In this document: positions 60,283 to 64,000 of the stretch, piece by piece
How the letters are laid out: each line of letters starts with the position of its first letter
Numbering within the stretch: the first letter of the stretch is position 1
Origin: Prototheca cutis
Lineage: Eukaryota > Chlorophyta > Trebouxiophyceae > Chlorellales > Chlorellaceae
Reading direction: 5' to 3'
Assembly (NCBI GenBank): GCA_002897115.2
Contig: BCIH01000004.1
Coordinates: forward strand, 1,514,293 to 1,578,292
Length of the DNA: 64,000 bases
Notes under the pieces: generated by a model
Database searches by the model: none
What the model was told of the DNA's origin: nothing
The model's input: only the letters and a program-made list of their open reading frames with translations
Translations under genes and position numbers: made by a program

Positions 60283-62452
60283 ATGGGCGCCAGCGCCGCC
60301 AGAATCCCCGTCATCTTGATCGGCTTGCTAGCCGTACTGGCATACAGAGGTGAGACCCGGCATTGGCGGGCAGAACCGCGCACGCGCATCCACTGACTCC
60401 GATCGAACTGATGAAATGCCTGTGAACCCTTTGCAGCTGTGGACTTTGAAAAGCTGCCGCTGCCATGCCTGATCAAGATCCAGGAGGTGCCCCCGGAAAA
60501 GCTGAAGGTTCCTGCGGGCTTTACGGGCCCCTTCAAACCGAACGCCGAGCTGCACAAGGCCAAACGCCTGTTTGTTGGCCAGATCAAGGGTTCAGGTGGG
60601 CATCTGGGGATTTGATGGAATGGATCTTGGAATCGGGTGTCTCTCTCCTGTGCTCTCGTGGGGGATGTCGGAGATTTGATGGCCTCACGGAAGGCTCCCC
60701 GGATCCCAGGGCAGGGCACTGCGCAGGCATGGGTTCCGTGTAGCAACACAGACGAAGGCTCCAAAGTTTCATCTCACTTCCCCTGTGGATGACCGGATTG
60801 TTTTCCTACATATACATGTTGACTTGCACATGATTTGGGTACCACGGGCATCCGACATTCCCTACTCGATCTGGTCTCTGTGCAGAGTCTGTGGCATTTG
60901 CCAAGTCTGGTGAGGTTTACTTGATTGATGGCGATGGCTACCTCCATGTCGCTCATGGCGACCAGCGTGACCCTTCCAGCCTCAAGATTGACCCCAACTC
61001 CAAGCTCTACCTGGGTCCCGGCCGCCCGCTGGGCTTCCATCTGGACAAGGACGACAACCTGTTGACCTGCGGCATGATGGTGGGTTCTTTGGGGGGAGTA
61101 ATTTAGGGACTTTGACGACCAGAGGCTGTGGTGATGCAATGGCTTCCTGCCATGCATCGATTGCTGGCACATTTGCCCTATGCCCACACAACATGTTAAC
61201 TTCCATGTCTCATCTCCCTCGCCCTTCTTCTCCTCGTCCCCCCCAAAGTAGCAAACGAATCCTCACATCTGCAGGGTTTGACCAAGGTCCCCAAGGGTTC
61301 CAAGGTCCAGATTCAGTTGGCAAATGCGGTGGTGGAGAATGGGGAGCAGGTGCCCATCAACTTTGCTGACGACCTGGACATCACGCCGGATGGTGACGTC
61401 ATCTTTTCCGATGCCTCGCGCATCCCGCCCGCCATCACCCGCACGGGCCGCTACGACGCCATGCATGCCAGCATGCTCGAGATGTACTCTGGTGCGGTCA
61501 GCGGCAAGCTGCTGCGCTGGCGCAAGGCCACGGGCGAGACAGAGGTGCTGGCTGATAGGCTCTGGTTCCCTAATGGCGTCGCAACTTCTGCCGACGGCTC
61601 CTATGTTGTGTTTGCCGAGACCATGACCTCCCGCATCCTCAAGCACTGGCTCAAGGGCCCCAAGGTGCCGAGTTTTTTGTTTGTGTGTGTGTGCATGTGT
61701 CGGAGGGGGCTGGGAGTGCGGGGGAGATTCATCGTCACGTATATTTATATCCACCGGTGTTGCTTTTGTGAGTGGAATTGTGCAGTTGAGGACCGTGTGA
61801 TGAACGGGTTGAGGACATACGTGACCTTCCAGTAATTGAAGCAAGCTAGCTGGCATCGACCTCCTGACCCAGAATCAACCACCCACCCATCATCCTCAGG
61901 CCGGGACGACGGAGACTCTGATCAATTCGCTGCCTGGTTACCCCGATGGCGTCAGCCGCGCCCCCGATGGCAACTTTTGGGTGCCGCTGGTGACGTCAAA
62001 CTCGGCCTTTCTGGAATGGGTTTCGCGCTCCAAGCTCGCACGTTGGACGCTGGCCTGGCTCTCCGAAGTGGTCAGCTTGCCCCTGGCGCACGTCGGCATG
62101 GTCGCCAAGGTGGGTGGGAAACAGGACGCTTTCTTATTTTGTTCATTGCTTTAATCATTTTATAACGGGCCCTTCGCACCTCGCTGGCTGGTTATCCTGT
62201 GTTCCTGCTCGACTGCACTCCCTCTCCTCTGCCCACTCCCCCAAAATCACTCCCGAAATGAACCCGAATCCAAACCCACCGCTACAATGGCAGTTTAATG
62301 GTGAGGGTGAGATTCTCAAGTTTTTGATGGACGAGGACGCCAGCACCATTGGCGCCATCACCTCTGCCGTGGAGCACGAGGGCTACCTCTACATGGGATC
62401 CCTCGCCAACCACTTTATTGGTGTGCTGGATCTCAGCCAGGTTGGACTGTAG
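60283..62452 (+). CDS. Strictosidine synthase-like (APMAP-like) beta-propeller protein
   Basis: Six-bladed calcium-binding propeller, probably a lactonase/esterase-type protein rather than a true strictosidine synthase. Exons: 60283-60349, 60437-60595, 60886-61079, 61275-61664, 61900-62109, 62294-62452; 392 aa. The N-terminal anchor is PVILIGLLAVLAY. Propeller motifs: SESVAFAKSGEVYLIDGDG, RPLGFHLDKDDNLLTC, FADDLDITPDGDVIFSDAS, then the family signature SGKLLRWRKATGETEVLAD, LWFPNGVATSADGSYVVFAE, LPGYPDGVSRAPDGNFWVPL and the closing YLYMGSLANHFIGVLDL. Single-pass, luminal or extracellular, as with plant SSL and animal APMAP. The catalytic Glu of strictosidine synthase was not located, so alkaloid synthesis is not implied. 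Confidence 0.93.
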
Positions 62453-62952
62453 CGCAGCGCCCGGGGCGATCCGCTCTGCAGTGGTGCTGCCGTGGCGCAG
62501 CCCCCCATGGTGCCGAGCAACGACAGATGGTGATCTCACTCGCCAACCAGCCAAGCCAAAACTCTACTCTTCACCCAATAAACGGTGCGAAATTTTTGCC
62601 GTGATGCGCCGGTACTGGTGCACAGGCCACGTCTCTCCGGCCTATGGCATGCGATATTTGTCTTGACCTGGTGCAGATTGTGTGGGCTTGTGCTCCGCTT
62701 CCCCCGCACCCCAGTTTTCCCAAACCTCACTTCGTTTTGGCAAGAGTCTTCATGATACAAAATGGCCTGCCCCATGGGTGAGAGAGCATCGTCGTCTTCC
62801 AGGGATGTGGGTGCTTGTGCGGGGGGCAGCTGGCAAATGGAAGCTGGGCTCCATGAGCCCTGGCCCTTCCGCAGCGACAGCTGTGCAGTGAGCCGCACGG
62901 AGCATCACCCACTCTGCGCCGATGTGTGCCCAGGCCCCCATCCACACTGCAC
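62453..62952. other. Convergent spacer (SSL / C1-FDX)
   Basis: Two 3' UTRs; no gene or repeat seen. Confidence 0.5.
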
Positions 62953-63926
62953 TTAGAGCACCTGCCAGGGCCGCAGGTCCGAGAGCGTCACCGAGATGTC
63001 GCCCAGCTCCCGACTCAGCTTGATGGTGCTTGCCAGACGGGAGCTGTGAAAAGTTGGTGGGTGGGGGTGACACTGGGGTTCTACATACGCACCAGACCCA
63101 GCCAGTTTTCTGTGACCAATTGCCCCCCCCCCCCCGTGCGCACTCCCCGACAACACCGCACCCCACCACCCCCAACGTACTGGGCATCAATGGTGTTGAC
63201 GGCGGCGACGTTGGCCAGCTGGCGTTGACCGGCCTCGTCGGGGACCGGGAACGCCGCAAACAGCTCGTTGGGAATCTGCACAGCCAGGGCGTGGACTGGG
63301 ATGGCGGTCAGCAGACCTCACCCCGGCACACAGACAACAGAAGGCACTTTCCTGGGACAAGCAGCGTGTCGTACCTTGATGTGGGCCTCAACGGACCCCG
63401 ACTGCGACAGCGACTTGGCGATGCCTGGAGTGCCGGGGAAAGCAGCGGTGTGGCGTCATTGTGGGAATGGCGCTGCTCTCTCGCCCGGATCAAGGCTCAG
63501 ATGTTCTGTTCGTCCAGATGCCCTCTCGCCTTGCATGCCATGCGAGAAAGGTGCACCCAGTCACCTTGAAACCCTGGGTCACATGTGCCAACGAACCCCA
63601 AACGCACTGTCATCGCCGAGGACGTCCGTGTGGTCCACCAGCACATCTGCCACCGACTGGCCCTCCAGGCCCCTCAGCACATGGCGGTGGCCCTCCCTGT
63701 CCAGCACCGTGACTTGGACCCTGCGGGCGTGTGGCGGGTGGCAACCCTGATGAGTCTGGGTGCCCGGTGGTCCCGGGTGCAGGGGCCCCGCACTAAGGCG
63801 TGTCTCCCAGAGCCACACCGCCCCAACCCACAGCTTATCAAAGACGGTAGGTGCAGAGCTGGCAAACCGTGCGGTGGGGGCGGTCACCCGAAGGCGAGCT
63901 GCGGCGAGAGCACACTGCCTCAGCAT
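62953..63926 (-). CDS. C1-FDX: Ferredoxin-like complex I bridge subunit (C1-FDX-like), cysteine-less
   Basis: Exons on the minus strand: 63832-63926, 63608-63720, 63375-63424, 63181-63275, 62953-63043; 147 aa. An N-terminal mitochondrial-type leader (MLRQCALAAARLRVTAPTARF) precedes an adrenodoxin-like fold: VTVLDREGHRHVLRGLEGQS, ADVLVDHTDVLGDD, SVEAHIKIPNELFAAFP, then DAHSRLASTIKLSRELGDI and a final LRPWQVL. The HSRL and PW end parallel the plant protein I recall as C1-FDX, which sits in the bridge between the matrix and carbonic-anhydrase-like arms of complex I. All four cluster-ligand positions lack Cys; the only Cys is in the leader. So a structural role, not electron transfer, is likely. 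The family call rests on memory of the plant sequence and is moderate. Confidence 0.72.
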
Positions 63927-64000
63927 GACGACTGTACTCCTGCCCCGGCACGGTTTAGGCGCTCGGCTTCCTGAAACCGATCGAAGTACTTGGATTTCTG

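Noticed and set aside
63920..64000. Open minus-strand tail ending in TGA at 63920, possible C-terminus of another gene
   Set aside because: Its stop would overlap the C1-FDX start codon; only about 26 codons are visible, so it is more likely 5' UTR.

Overview
This window is nuclear DNA from a GC-rich, intron-dense, gene-dense photosynthetic eukaryote, most likely a unicellular green alga and probably trebouxiophyte/Chlorella-like. That placement is inferred from gene content and architecture, not from a marker gene. The plant-lineage content includes UDP-sugar pyrophosphorylase, a plastid-type fructose-1,6-bisphosphatase, an R2R3-MYB, a thioredoxin-like 3-3 protein, a UBC27-type E2, a NUDX19/NUDT12-type NADH pyrophosphatase and a plant/algal complex I ferredoxin-like bridge subunit. 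There are no bacterial-style operons. I resolved 24 protein-coding genes by joining exons by hand. In nearly all of them reading phase is kept at every junction and total length is a multiple of three, giving about 105 mostly short introns. Two gaps (60 and 100 N) and several long homopolymers interrupt the assembly.

Layout: 0-6 kb, end of a GH31 alpha-glucosidase (5' truncated) and an unrecognised 6-exon gene, both +. 6-8.5 kb, gene-poor DNA with a minisatellite and one copy of a dispersed repeat. 8.5-18 kb, methylmalonate-semialdehyde dehydrogenase (-), ENTH/epsin (+), a WDR76/CMR1-like WD40 protein with an N-terminal PCNA-binding motif (-) and a GRAM protein (+). 18.7-27.4 kb, neurochondrin (-), R2R3-MYB (+), V-ATPase subunit F (+). 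27.8-39.4 kb, UDP-sugar pyrophosphorylase (-) divergent from FBPase (+), then a 14-exon BK/Slo-type K+ channel (-). 40-51 kb, GPN2 GTPase (+), aldo-keto reductase (-), NADH pyrophosphatase (+), thioredoxin-like (-), GPI transamidase GAA1 (-), DPH3 (+), purple acid phosphatase (+). 51-64 kb, second repeat copy (+), UBC27-like E2 (-), LRR protein (+), EXO70 (+), strictosidine-synthase-like protein (+), cysteine-less C1-FDX-like protein (-).

Genes often alternate in strand, giving many divergent promoter regions and short convergent spacers. The set is largely housekeeping: carbohydrate and nucleotide-sugar metabolism (GH31, USP, FBPase), membrane traffic (epsin, EXO70, GRAM, GAA1, V-ATPase), mitochondrial metabolism (MMSDH, C1-FDX) and ion transport. 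Points worth a second look are the BK channel with a Kv-like S4 and no calcium bowl, the PIP box on the WD40 protein, the cysteine-free ferredoxin fold, an FBPase without its redox cysteines, clustered GC-AG introns, G-run tracts downstream of 5' splice sites, and the inverted dispersed repeat pair.
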